64,000 bases of DNA from Phycisphaerales bacterium (GTDB lineage: Bacteria > Planctomycetota > Phycisphaerae > Phycisphaerales > UBA1924), in assembly GCA_029260375.1 (NCBI GenBank), contig JAJDDI010000053.1, forward strand, positions 1-64,000, read 5' to 3'. Under the pieces are notes generated by a model. That model searched no databases and was not told the DNA's origin. It saw only the letters and a list, made by a program, of their open reading frames with translations. Both the position numbers and the translations under genes were made by a program. Positions 27,214 through 36,000 of this stretch are shown in pieces. Every line of letters begins with the position of its first letter. The first letter of the stretch is position 1.

Positions 27214-28194
27214 CTAGGCCGCGCGTCGCTTGGTGGCGAGGCGTTCGGGGCTGGGGACCTTGATGCTCTTGGCCAGGCCCAGGGCCTCCATCGCGCGGAT
27301 GAACCAGTAGGACGTATCGACCTGCCACCAGCGGAGGCCGTGGCGGGCGGAGGTGGGGAAGGCGTGGTGGTTGTTGTGCCAGCCCTCGCCGAAGCCGAGG
27401 ATGCCGCAGATGGCGTTGTTGCGGCTCTCGTCGCCGCAGTCGTAGTCGCGGGCGCCCCAGATGTGGCAGACGGAGTTGATGCTCCAGGTGATGTGGTGCA
27501 CCAGGAAGATGCGGACCAGCCCGCCCCAGGCCAGGCCCAGCAGGGCGCCGGTCCACGACATGGTGATCAGCCCGCCCAGGACGGTGGGGATGGCGATGCC
27601 CAGCAGCGCCCAGATCGGGAACGTGCGGCTGAGCCAGACGACCTGTCGGTTGCGCAGCAGGTCCGGGGCGTAGCGGTAGTAGTCGGTCTTGGTGCCCTTG
27701 GTCACGAGCCAGCCCATGTGCGCGTGCCACGCGCCCTTGAGCAGGTTCCAGATCCCGGCGCCGTGGGTGTGCGGCGAGTGCGGGTCCAGCTCCTGGTCGG
27801 AGTGCTGGTGGTGCCTGCGGTGGTCGGCGACCCAGCCGATGATCGGGCCCTCGACGGCCATGGAGCCGGCGATGCCGATGATCGCGGTCATGATCGGCCC
27901 GGTCTCGAACGACTTGTGCGTGAACAGGCGGTGGTAGCCGACGGTCACGCCCAGGCCGGTCAGGACATACATCCCGACGAGCAGCCCGAGCGAGGCCCAG
28001 CCGAAGCCGAAGGGCCAGAGCATGTAGATCGCCGCACCCACGCTCAGGAACGGGATGAGGATGATCATGAGGTTGGCGAACCGCATGCCGGCGGACATGC
28101 GGGGCTCAACGGCGACTGCTGACGCGGCGACGTGGGCGTGCTGATGAGACAACACCTCCACGGGCGCGTTCGTCCTTGAACCGGTCTGAGTCAT
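27214..28194 (-). CDS. Fatty acid desaturase (delta-9 acyl desaturase type)
   Basis: Introduces a double bond into acyl chains at the membrane using a di-iron centre. The 326-residue protein has the three histidine boxes HRLFTH, HRRHHQ and HNNHH in the order and spacing of stearoyl-CoA-type desaturases, and four membrane helices in two pairs. ATG 28194 has a weak GGAA upstream; an alternative ATG at 28224 adds ten basic residues. A TATAAT on this strand (28258-28263) is a good -10, giving a leader of about 55 nt. It is divergent from dnaX. Confidence 0.93.
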   Translation of the reverse strand: MTQTGSRTNAPVEVLSHQHAHVAASAVAVEPRMSAGMRFANLMIILIPFLSVGAAIYMLWPFGFGWASLGLLVGMYVLTGLGVTVGYHRLFTHKSFETGPIMTAIIGIAGSMAVEGPIIGWVADHRRHHQHSDQELDPHSPHTHGAGIWNLLKGAWHAHMGWLVTKGTKTDYYRYAPDLLRNRQVVWLSRTFPIWALLGIAIPTVLGGLITMSWTGALLGLAWGGLVRIFLVHHITWSINSVCHIWGARDYDCGDESRNNAICGILGFGEGWHNNHHAFPTSARHGLRWWQVDTSYWFIRAMEALGLAKSIKVPSPERLATKRRAA

Positions 28195-28257
28195 CGATAT
28201 TTCCGATCTCTTGGCTCGGCGCATGGCGCTCTGCCAGGGGGTTTCAAATCACACCCG

Positions 28258-28263
28258 ATTATA
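28258..28263 (-). promoter_or_regulatory. -10 element TATAAT of the desaturase gene
   Basis: A perfect TATAAT on the minus strand, 63 nt upstream of ATG 28194. No -35 at the standard distance is convincing. Confidence 0.5.
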
Positions 28264-28351
28264 CGCTGAACGGTCAAGCCTCGTTCACACTGACCCGTTT
28301 TGCCCCCTCACGCCCACGAATCGACCCGGGAAGCCCCCGGAACACCGCCGC

Positions 28352-28357
28352 TACACT
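28352..28357 (+). promoter_or_regulatory. -10-like TACACT immediately upstream of dnaX start
   Basis: TACACT ends 8 nt before ATG 28366; no Shine-Dalgarno lies between, suggesting a leaderless dnaX mRNA. Confidence 0.55.
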
Positions 28358-28365
28358 CATCGGCC

Positions 28366-29520
28366 ATGGCATACACCGTCCTTGCTCGGAAATACCGCTC
28401 CAAAGACTTCGACCAGCTCGTGGGCCAGGAACCCATCGCGCGGACCCTCACCGCCGCGATCGAGCAGGGACGGGTCGCCCACGCCTACCTCTTCTGCGGC
28501 ACGCGCGGGGTCGGCAAGACGTCCGCCGCCCGCATCTTCGCCAACGCCATCAACAACCCCGACACCGACGCCGAGATCACCCGCGCGATCATGACCGGCT
28601 CCGACGTGGACACCATCGAGATCGACGGCGCCTCCAACAACAAGGTCGACGAGGCCCGCGACCTCATCGCCAACTCCGCCTACCGCCCCATGCGGGGGCG
28701 TTCCAAGATCTACATCATCGACGAGGTCCACATGCTCTCGACGGCCGCGTTCAACGCGCTGCTCAAGACCATGGAGGAGCCCCCCGAGCACGTGATGTTC
28801 ATCCTGTGCACGACCGACCCGCAGAAGGTCCCCGCGACCATCCAGTCCCGCTGCCAGCGGTTCGACTTCCGCAACATCTCCTCCGCCCGCATCGCCGGGC
28901 ACCTGGAGGACGTGCTCAAGCAGGAGGGGATCACGGCGGAGACCGAGGTCGTCGCCGCCGTCGCGAGGCTGGGAAACGGCTCGATGCGCGACGCGCTGAG
29001 CCTGCTCGACCGCCTGATGGCCGTGGGCGAGAAGAAGCTCACCGCGGCCCTGCTCGAGGACCTGCTGGGCCTGCCCGACCGCGAGGTCATCGCGGGGCTG
29101 ATCGACGCGTTCGCCGATGGCGACGCGGGGGTCGCCCTCACCAAGGCCGGCGAGCTGCTGAGCCGGGGCATCAGCGCCGATCAGGCCCTCGAGAGCCTGC
29201 TCGACCGGCTCCGCGACCTGATGGTCCTGGGCGCGTGCGGCAAGGACACGGATCTTGTGGACCTCTCCGACGAGGCCCGCGCGCAGGAGTTCGGGCGGAG
29301 CCAGCGGTTCGACGCGGCGGGGCTGGTGCACATGATCGCCCTGTGCGAGAGCGTGCAGCGGTCGATCAAGACCAGCAGCGCGCCAAGAGCCCTCTTCGAC
29401 GCGGCGATGGTCCGCCTGGCGTTGACCGAGAAGCTCGCGGACGTGACGGCCGTCGTCGCCTCCGCCTCCGGCGGCGCCCGCCTCAAAGCGCCCGGGAGAT
29501 CCACGGCAAAAAAAGCCTGA
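28366..29520 (+). CDS. dnaX: DnaX short form (zero-frame, gamma-like)
   Basis: The conventional reading frame: 384 residues, the AAA+ module and the clamp-loader collar region, ending ...STAKKA just after the slippery A run. In E. coli the short gamma form is made by frameshifting out of the long frame; here the order is reversed, and the short form is the zero-frame product. Confidence 0.85.
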   Translation: MAYTVLARKYRSKDFDQLVGQEPIARTLTAAIEQGRVAHAYLFCGTRGVGKTSAARIFANAINNPDTDAEITRAIMTGSDVDTIEIDGASNNKVDEARDLIANSAYRPMRGRSKIYIIDEVHMLSTAAFNALLKTMEEPPEHVMFILCTTDPQKVPATIQSRCQRFDFRNISSARIAGHLEDVLKQEGITAETEVVAAVARLGNGSMRDALSLLDRLMAVGEKKLTAALLEDLLGLPDREVIAGLIDAFADGDAGVALTKAGELLSRGISADQALESLLDRLRDLMVLGACGKDTDLVDLSDEARAQEFGRSQRFDAAGLVHMIALCESVQRSIKTSSAPRALFDAAMVRLALTEKLADVTAVVASASGGARLKAPGRSTAKKA

Positions 29521-29786
29521 CGGCGACGGACACCCCCGCGAGGAGCGCCCCCACGCTCCCCGACCGTCCGCCGCCGACACCCCCGACACCCCCGCAGCAG
29601 CCGACCCAAGAACCCGAGCCCGACCCCACGCCCGTGACCAGACAGGCGAGCGTCGATTCGCGCGTGCTGCGCGAGCAGGCGATCGAGCACCCGCTGGTGA
29701 AGGACGCGCTGGAGCTGCTGGGCGGGAAGATCATCCGCGTGGAACTCAAGAGCGAGATGCCCGACGAAACCGAGCAGGGAGAATAG
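28366..29786 (+). CDS. dnaX: DNA polymerase III clamp-loader subunit DnaX, long form via -1 frameshift
   Basis: ATPase subunit of the clamp loader. The AAA+ module has Walker A GTRGVGKTS (residues 45-53), Walker B IYIIDEVHM near 116-124 and the SRCQRF motif at 161-166. The zero frame stops at 29520, but at A AAA AAA G (29508-29514) a -1 slip continues for 90 codons to 29786, giving about 473 residues. The added part has a Pro/Thr linker and a C-terminal domain (REQAIEHPLVKDALELLGGK) resembling the ends of full-length planctomycete DnaX proteins. The Cys4 zinc module that usually follows Walker A is missing. ATG 28366 fits the family start AYTVLARKYR. The frameshift is inferred from sequence; a one-base sequencing error is the alternative. 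Confidence 0.8.
29494..29517 (+). promoter_or_regulatory. Probable programmed -1 frameshift site in dnaX
   Basis: SD-like GGGAG (29494-29498), 9 nt, then the in-register heptamer A AAA AAA (29508-29514) and G, 3 nt before the zero-frame stop. E. coli dnaX has the same arrangement: AGGGAG about 10 nt before A AAA AAG. GC-rich sequence able to pair (CGGAC near 29528 with GTCCG near 29568) follows. Confidence 0.7.
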
Positions 29787-29790
29787 ACCC

Positions 29791-29867
29791 GGTGCCACGG
29801 CTGACCCGAAGGGCAGCCGTGCGTTGGGGTGGAAGACACGCCTGCCCTTCGGGTCAGGCGTGGCACC
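29791..29867. repeat. Palindromic element, family C
   Basis: Inverted repeat with arms GGTGCCAC-GGCTGACCCGAA... (29791-29815) and ...TTCGGGTCAG-GCGTGGCACC (29843-29867). Single full copy in the window, between dnaX and ebfC. Confidence 0.8.
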
Positions 29868-29881
29868 GAGAGGCGGAAAGA

Positions 29882-30265
29882 ATGTTCGATTCACTCAAGT
29901 CGATGGGCGCGATCGCGGGCCTGCTCAAGAACAAGGACGAGCTGGCGGCCGCGGGCAAGCGGGTGCAGGAGCGCATGGAGGCCCTGCGCGTCACGGGCGA
30001 GGCGGGCGGGGGCGCGGTCCGCGCCGTCGTCACGGGCAAGATGCGGGTCGAGTCGATCCGCATCGAGCCGGCCGCGGCCAGGGGCTTCGGGGCCGACGAC
30101 GAGAACCGGCACATGGCCGAGTCGCTGATCGTTCACGCGGTCAACGACGGGCTGATCAAGGCGCAGGAGGCGGCGCAGGCGGCCATCGCGGCCGAGGCCG
30201 AGGCGCTGGGCGTGCCCGAGATCGCCGACAAGCTGACGGGCGGGCTGGGCGGATTGCTCACGTGA
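29882..30265 (+). CDS. ebfC: YbaB/EbfC family nucleoid-associated protein
   Basis: A 127-residue homodimeric DNA-binding protein of the YbaB/EbfC family, usually encoded right after dnaX. Features: N-terminal helix MFDSLKSMGAIAGLLKN, central strands (GGGAVRAVVTGKMRVESIRIE) and a long C-terminal helix (VNDGLIKAQEAAQAAIAAEAE) ending with a Gly/Leu tail. It is slightly longer than the typical 100-110 residues. ATG 29882 has GAGGCGG upstream; the open frame before it is the family C palindrome. Its stop overlaps the next GTG by 4 nt. Confidence 0.9.
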   Translation: MFDSLKSMGAIAGLLKNKDELAAAGKRVQERMEALRVTGEAGGGAVRAVVTGKMRVESIRIEPAAARGFGADDENRHMAESLIVHAVNDGLIKAQEAAQAAIAAEAEALGVPEIADKLTGGLGGLLT

Positions 30266-30987
30266 TCGACGTGCGCGACCTGGCGCCCGTGACGCCGATC
30301 ACGGGCGACATCACCATCGCGATCGACGATGCCCCGCCCGCGGTCACCCCCGAACTGGGCGACGCGACCGAGAGGCGCTGGGCGGAGCTGCTCGCGGAGA
30401 ACCCGAGGCACTTTGACGGCCCCATCCTCGCGATCGAGTCTTTCGATCCCGAGACCAACACCATCCGTGCGCGCCGCGAGGGCTACAAACGCCTCGCGGT
30501 GCAGCCCGAGGTGGAGACAGGCGTCCGCATACTCAGCGTCACCGGACTCATCACCGCCCTCGACGAGCGCGGGCGCCCCTGCGTCCTGCTCGCGCGCCGT
30601 TCGGACGCGACCCGAATCCACGGCGGGCTCTGGGAGCTGGCGCCGTCGGGTGGGATCGATCCGCCGGGGAACGTATCGAGCAGCTTCTCTCTCGAAGACA
30701 TCCGAGCTCAGCTCGCGAGCGAGATGCGCGAGGAGCTCGGGCTTATCCTCGAAGAGGCAGGCGCAGAACCGATCGCGCTCGTCGCCGACGGACCCGGTCT
30801 TTCCGTGGACATCGTCCTGCGGATGAACACGAACGCGCCCATCACGGACCTGAGCCCGAGCATCGAGCAGACCTGGGAGTACACGGCTTTGCGATGGGTT
30901 CCGCTCGGCGAGGCGTCGAGCCTTGCGACGCGGGACACGGGGGAGCTGATCCCGTCAACGCGGGATCTCCTGCTAGCAATCAGCTAG
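30262..30987 (+). CDS. Nudix hydrolase family protein
   Basis: A 241-residue protein with a GTG start overlapping the ebfC stop (GTGA). The Nudix box is present with an insertion: GGIDPPGN, an insert of about 18 residues, then SEMREELGLILEE, which keeps the REEL-G core that binds the metal-diphosphate. An N-terminal part of about 90 residues (DLAPVTPITGDITIAI, then FDGPILAIESFDPETNTI) resembles the extra domain of ADP-sugar or isopentenyl-type Nudix proteins. In most bacteria recR stands here after dnaX-ebfC; it is absent. The stop codon TAG lies within a family B palindrome. The substrate cannot be stated. Confidence 0.85.
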   Translation: MIDVRDLAPVTPITGDITIAIDDAPPAVTPELGDATERRWAELLAENPRHFDGPILAIESFDPETNTIRARREGYKRLAVQPEVETGVRILSVTGLITALDERGRPCVLLARRSDATRIHGGLWELAPSGGIDPPGNVSSSFSLEDIRAQLASEMREELGLILEEAGAEPIALVADGPGLSVDIVLRMNTNAPITDLSPSIEQTWEYTALRWVPLGEASSLATRDTGELIPSTRDLLLAIS

Positions 30988-31046
30988 CCCCGAACGTCAG
31001 TGAGGGGTTGCGTCACCGGGAAACCCCTCACTAACGTTCGGGGCTA
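30985..31046. repeat. Dispersed palindrome, family B, copy 3
   Basis: TAGCCCCGAACGTCAGTGAG ... CTCACTAACGTTCGGGGCTA. Its first three bases are the stop codon of the Nudix gene. Confidence 0.92.
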
Positions 31047-31101
31047 GTTCTCGGGCGCCGCCCGGTGCAACCGCGACGTTCGATGACGCGCATCTGGAAC
31101 T

Positions 31102-31602
31102 ATGAAGCGGTTCAAAATCTGCTCCCTGATCACCCTGTGCGTCGTGCTGGCAGCGTTGGCACTGCTTACCTACCCCAAGATCCCGCGCAAAACCGAGTTT
31201 GACCTGAACAGCGGACGAGAGCGAGATGTGTTCGCGGGCGTCTCGTGGAGAGTCAGGCAGACATGGATCAGTAAGTCGCTAGATCTGCAAAGAGGCGCCG
31301 CGGATGGCGCCGAATGGGTCCCAATCCGCAAACGGGTCGCGGGCGGCGGCATTGTCCACCTCCGCCGGACCTACGGCGTTGGGACCCTCAAGGGGATCGG
31401 CTCGATGTGCGAGTCTGAGGAGTTCGAGCCGGCGTTCAGGCGCCGGATCGCTTCAGAGATCCTCGCGAGAGTTCACGACCCGTCATTCAGGGACGATATC
31501 GACCAGCTGGAGATGGAGCTCGGCGAGTGCTACGACTGGGACTACTGGGACCAATACTGCGAGTGTGTTCGCCGCATCCTGAATGAATGGGCTGACGAAT
31601 AG
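31102..31602 (+). CDS. Hypothetical membrane-anchored protein of unusual composition
   Basis: A 166-residue protein with an N-terminal signal anchor (ICSLITLCVVLAALALLTYP), then a hydrophilic domain and an acidic, aromatic-rich tail (ELGECYDWDYWDQYCECV) with four Cys/Trp/Tyr-rich turns. I do not recognise a family. Its DNA is clearly less GC-rich than all neighbours and uses rarer codons, and it lies between two copies of palindrome B (30985-31046 and 31655-31717), so it may be a recent arrival. Start ATG 31102 has no clear Shine-Dalgarno. Confidence 0.7.
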   Translation: MKRFKICSLITLCVVLAALALLTYPKIPRKTEFDLNSGRERDVFAGVSWRVRQTWISKSLDLQRGAADGAEWVPIRKRVAGGGIVHLRRTYGVGTLKGIGSMCESEEFEPAFRRRIASEILARVHDPSFRDDIDQLEMELGECYDWDYWDQYCECVRRILNEWADE

Positions 31603-31654
31603 ACCTCACCCACAGGATTCGTTCACCCGGTGTCCCGGTCTGCGCGCGATCGAC

Positions 31655-31717
31655 GAGCCCCGAACGTGAGTGAGGGGTTGCGGCCCCAGGAAACCCCTCA
31701 CTCACGTTCGGGGCTCG
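31655..31717. repeat. Dispersed palindrome, family B, copy 4
   Basis: GAGCCCCGAACGTGAGTGAG ... CTCACTCACGTTCGGGGCTC. The right arm contains the stop codon and last codons of the minus-strand gene at 31702-32076. Confidence 0.92.
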
Positions 31718-32076
31718 TTCTCGGGCGTCTCGCTCATCGTCGGCTTCGTCCACCCGATATCCCGGTCCTTGTGCAGCACGCCCGCCGCCTGCTTGATGCA
31801 GCGTCGGCACGCCAGCGCCTCGTCGAACATCGGCGAGCGCCAGTGCGGGTCGTCGCGCTCCTCGCGGCACATGATGCACTTCTCCTCGGGCGACGCGGGC
31901 GAGCCCACCTTGTGCAGCACCAGCTCGGCGTACGCGACCGTCAGACAATCGCCGCACACGCACGCGCCGCGGTGCCCCTCCACCATCGCCCGCTCCATCG
32001 ACCAGGGCTTGTGGCAGAAATCGCAGAGGATGTCCCCCATCTCCGCGTTCTCGTGGTCGATCCCCTCGCGCTGCAT
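31702..32076 (-). CDS. Cys-rich zinc-binding hypothetical protein
   Basis: A 124-residue protein with several metal-binding pairs: CDFCHKPW, CVCGDC, CIMCREE and CRRC. The arrangement suggests two zinc sites. The start ATG follows the stop of the upstream GT2 gene directly (TAGATG), so it ends the polysaccharide operon. The last residues (NEPRT) and stop are encoded by palindrome B copy 4, implying that the original 3' end was replaced by the insertion. No precise family recognised. Confidence 0.7.
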   Translation of the reverse strand: MQREGIDHENAEMGDILCDFCHKPWSMERAMVEGHRGACVCGDCLTVAYAELVLHKVGSPASPEEKCIMCREERDDPHWRSPMFDEALACRRCIKQAAGVLHKDRDIGWTKPTMSETPENEPRT

Positions 32077-33003
32077 CTACGCCCCCACTTCCGCGCCAGC
32101 CCCTACGCCTGCCCCGGGCTTGGTCTCGATCTGGGACGACGCCCTCGGGGGCAGCGCGCCCTGACGCATCAGCCCGCCCCAGAGCGCGTCGTAGTCCCAG
32201 CCCAGCCCGGGTAAGCAGCCGGGCATCACGTGCTTGCGGCGCACGTGCCACGCGGCACGCAGCTGCGCCATCGTCCGGAACACCGGCCCGCGCACCTTGG
32301 CCCAGCGACCGAACGTCAGCCCCCGGGCCTGGTGCACCTTCACGATCTCGCGCATGCCCACGGTCTCGAGCTGCTGGATCGTCTTGGACTCGTCGTGCAT
32401 CCGGAACGCGCCCAGGAACCGCTGCACGCGCTCCATCCGCCCGCACTCCATGAAGCGGGTAAACAGTTCATAGTCCAGCGCGAAGCGGTACGAGTCGTCC
32501 ACGGGGCCGGCCTTCTCGTACAGGCTCCGCCGCCAGAAGCAGGTCTCCTGCGGGATCAGGTCCCACCGGCTCATCAGCCAGTCGTCGTGCTCGCCCAGCA
32601 CCCAGTACGCGATCGCCGTGTCGTCCGCGTCCACGATCACGCGGTTGGAGTAGATCGCGTCCACGCCCGGGTTCTTGGCGAAGTAGTCGGCGACGAAGTC
32701 GAGCGCGCCCGGGGCGAGGACGTCGTCGGAGTTGAGCCAGGCCATGATCTCGCCCGAGGTGTGCTCGAAGCCATTGCGGACCGCCTCGGACTGCCCGCCG
32801 TCGGGCGCGGACTGGTGGTGCGTGAACCGGTCCAGGTAGGGCGCCAGCACGTCCATCGTGTTGTCGGTCGAGCCCCCGTCCATCAGGACGTACTCAAGAT
32901 TCGGGTACCGCTGGAGCAGCACGGAGCGCACGGTGCGCTCGACGTACTCCCCCTGGTTGTACGAGGGCGTCACGATCGAGATGGTGGGCAGCGGCCTTGG
33001 CAT
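32077..33003 (-). CDS. Family 2 glycosyltransferase
   Basis: A 308-residue GT-A fold enzyme: SIVTPSYNQGEYVERTVRSV at the N-terminus, the nucleotide-sugar motif LMDGGSTDNT, and the metal-binding LNSDDVLAPGA. An acceptor region follows (DYELFTRFMECG). No membrane helix, so it acts on the cytoplasmic face on a lipid-linked glycan. It lies 5 nt after the fusion gene and shares the operon with a Wzm/Wzt exporter. Sugar specificity unknown. Confidence 0.9.
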   Translation of the reverse strand: MPRPLPTISIVTPSYNQGEYVERTVRSVLLQRYPNLEYVLMDGGSTDNTMDVLAPYLDRFTHHQSAPDGGQSEAVRNGFEHTSGEIMAWLNSDDVLAPGALDFVADYFAKNPGVDAIYSNRVIVDADDTAIAYWVLGEHDDWLMSRWDLIPQETCFWRRSLYEKAGPVDDSYRFALDYELFTRFMECGRMERVQRFLGAFRMHDESKTIQQLETVGMREIVKVHQARGLTFGRWAKVRGPVFRTMAQLRAAWHVRRKHVMPGCLPGLGWDYDALWGGLMRQGALPPRASSQIETKPGAGVGAGAEVGA

Positions 33004-33008
33004 TCGGA

Positions 33009-36000
33009 TCAGACCTTTGTGTAGACCATGAACATGTAGTCACCCATCCCGCGCCAGTTCCAGAGCAGCCGGCTCCACGCCGAGACGCTCCGGGCCCGGC
33101 GCATCGTCCTGGGGTCGGGCCTCCAGGTGTGCGGCGCCGAGCCCGCCACGCCCAGCTCGTTCACCTTCACCGAGTACCCGCTCCAGAACGAGTTGGAGTG
33201 CGTCGTCAGGCGCACCGGGCGCAGCCCGCAGACCCGCCCGAGCTCCCGCATCGCCCGCCGCCCGAACATCACCCGGTGGTACGGCACGTGCCAGTGCGAC
33301 CACGTCGGGCCGAACATCTTGACCTGGGCGCTGTCGAGGTTGGGCGTCGAGAGCACGAGCAGCCCGCCCGGGCGCAGCAGCTGCGTCATGCGTCGGACGA
33401 CCATCGCCGGGTCGTTCACGTGCTCGATCACCTGGCCCAGGAAGATCACGTCGAACCGCTCGCCCTCGGGGACCACCATCGGCGCGTCCTCGATGAACGC
33501 GTGGTGGACGCGGTGCCCCTTGGCCCGGGCCTTCTCGACCGCCAGGGCGTTGGGCTCCAGGCCCGTGAGCTGCCAGGACGTCTTCTCGCGCAGCACGTCG
33601 AGCACCTCGCCCTCGAAGCACCCCGCGTCGAGCACCCGCAGCGCGCTGTCGTTCTTGCGGACCCGCCGCCCGAGCGCCCCGCGCAGGTCGCGCCACGTGA
33701 TCTGCCCCCACGAGCCCGACTCCGCCCGGAAGTTGATCGCCATGCTCAGCGGCACGGGCAGGCGCAGGCGACGGATCACCTCGCCCAAGACCCAGCGACG
33801 GTTCCGCCAACCCCGGTACGGGCTCACCAGCCCCGGCGGCGGGGCGATCGGCTCGCCCGGGCCCGACGAGTAGTACGTCTCGTACAGCTCGTTGAGCGCC
33901 TCGCCCTCCAGGTGCGGCGTCGTGACCACGACCCCGCTCGCGTCGTTGTAGTACACGCTGCTCACCAGCGGGCACTGAAACCGCGTGTCCCGAGACGAGA
34001 ACAGCAGGCGGTCCATCGGGCGCCCCGTCAGCGGGCAGCGCGGCGCCGGCGCGCCCGGCTCGGGCGCCTGCCCGGGCGCGGGCGGGCCCCCGAAGTGGAC
34101 CGGGTAGAAGAACCTCCGACGCCGCCCGACGCGCTCGACCGAGTTGACCGCCAGGGTCAGCAGCCCCCCCGGGATCCGGCGCAGCCAGCCGACGGCTCGC
34201 ATCCGCGCCCGGAAGCGGGCGCGGGCCTCGCGCTGCTCGACGCCGTAGGCCTTCATGTCGTTGGACAGCTGCCCGGGGCGGATGCGGAAGCTCGAGACGT
34301 GCCCGCCCACGCGGTCAAACCTGAAGTGGCGCGACAGGCGCAGCCACAGGTCGTAGTCCCCCGCAAGGCGCATGCTCCGGTCGATGCCCCGGACCTGCGC
34401 GTAGGCGTAGTGGCGGAACGCGACGCCGTCCTGGAACAAAATGTGCCCGCGGAGCAGGCTCCACATGTCCACCCGCGGCGGCTGGGCCGCGTTGGGGAAC
34501 CGCCAGGGCCCGATTGTGATCGTGTCCTCGCGGTACGCCACCTGCGACTTGGGGTGGTCCCGGAAGTGCTCGCCCACGCGCTGCAGCGCCAGCGGCTCGA
34601 GCACGTCGTCGGCGTTGAGGTACATGAACACCTCGCCCGTGCCCTCATCAAAGCCCTTGCCGATCGCGTCGTACATCCCGTGGTCGGGCTCGCAGATGAT
34701 GATGTCGATCCGGTCCTCGTACTCGCGGACGATGTCCATCGTGCCGTCGGTGGAGGCGCCGTCCACCACGATGTACTGCAGCCGCTCGTAGCCCTGGGCC
34801 AGGACGCTCTCGATCGTCTCGCGGATGGTGTCTTCCGCGTTGTAGCACGGGGTGACGAGGGTGATCGGGGGCATGTGCCCGCCGCGGGCCGGGTGGGCGA
34901 GCCTGGAGATCTGGCGGGCGCTGACCTTGCCCACCAGCTCGCGCGCCAGCTCACGCGGGCGCCGGTCTTTGTACGCCCGGAACTGACGCTCCGTCTCGTC
35001 GTGCACGCGGATCAGGTCGTAGTGGGCCTTTCGCTCGCGGTCGGCCTCGTCCTTCTGCTCCTGGAACCGCTCCATCCACTCGTCGCGCTGCCGCTCGAGG
35101 GTCTGGGCGTGCCCCTGCATGCCCTCGAAGCGCCGCTCGGCCTCGTCCAGGTGGTACCGCAGCGACGGGGGAAGCTCCGCGCCGATGTCCGACCCGCTGT
35201 CCACCAGCGACCAGCGCTGCTCGAGCGCCCGGGTCGCCATCTCGCGGCGCTCCCTGGTCACGGTTCCGCTGGGCGCCTCGAAGCCGCGGTCGCCCAGCGC
35301 CTCGATGCTCGACGAGTAGCCCATCGCCCCGAGCGTGCGCGGGCCGACCGCGTCGTAGATCGAACCGAGCTGCGCGCCCGTGAGCGTGGCCAGCCCCGTG
35401 CCCACGCTGGCGCTGTGCACGCTGCTGGTCTCAAGAATCTTCCGGTCGCCCACGGCCGAGCCCTTGAGCTCGAAGAGCGTGTCCGCCGGGCGCTGCGGCG
35501 CGGGCGCCGCCTCAAGCCCGAGGAACGCGTACACGCCCGCCAGCGTCGCGTCCGCGTCGTGGACCAGGTCCTCGTACCGCAGCGCGTGGACCCTGCCCGC
35601 GTTCTCGGTTGCGAAGGACTCGAGCGTGGGCAGGCCCACCAGCAGGTCCAGCGAGGCCGGATCGCCCGGGTCGCTCAGGGCCTTGCCCGCCAGGTCGATC
35701 CCCCACGTCTTCTGGTACGACGCCGCGACGTCGAACGGGTCACGCTGCAGCCAGAGGTACTTGGCGCTGGGGAACAGCCGGTCGATGAACGGCAGGATGT
35801 GGTAGTACCGGGGCGTCTTGTCCACGATGACGGACCGACCCGTGCCCTCGAGGCGCTCGTTGTACAGGTCCCGCGCAAAGCGGCGCAGGGCGCTGGACGG
35901 GGGCCCGCCCCGGGTGAAGTCGCGGAACGCCCGCCCGATCACCTGCGCGTCGGCGGGGTGGCTCGGGTTGGTCGAGCCCAGCGATTCGAGCGCCAGCATG

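Noticed and set aside
28176-28365. Upstream extension of the -1 dnaX frame
   Set aside because: The -1 frame is open through the whole gene by chance of codon bias; only the part after the slippery site has coding character.
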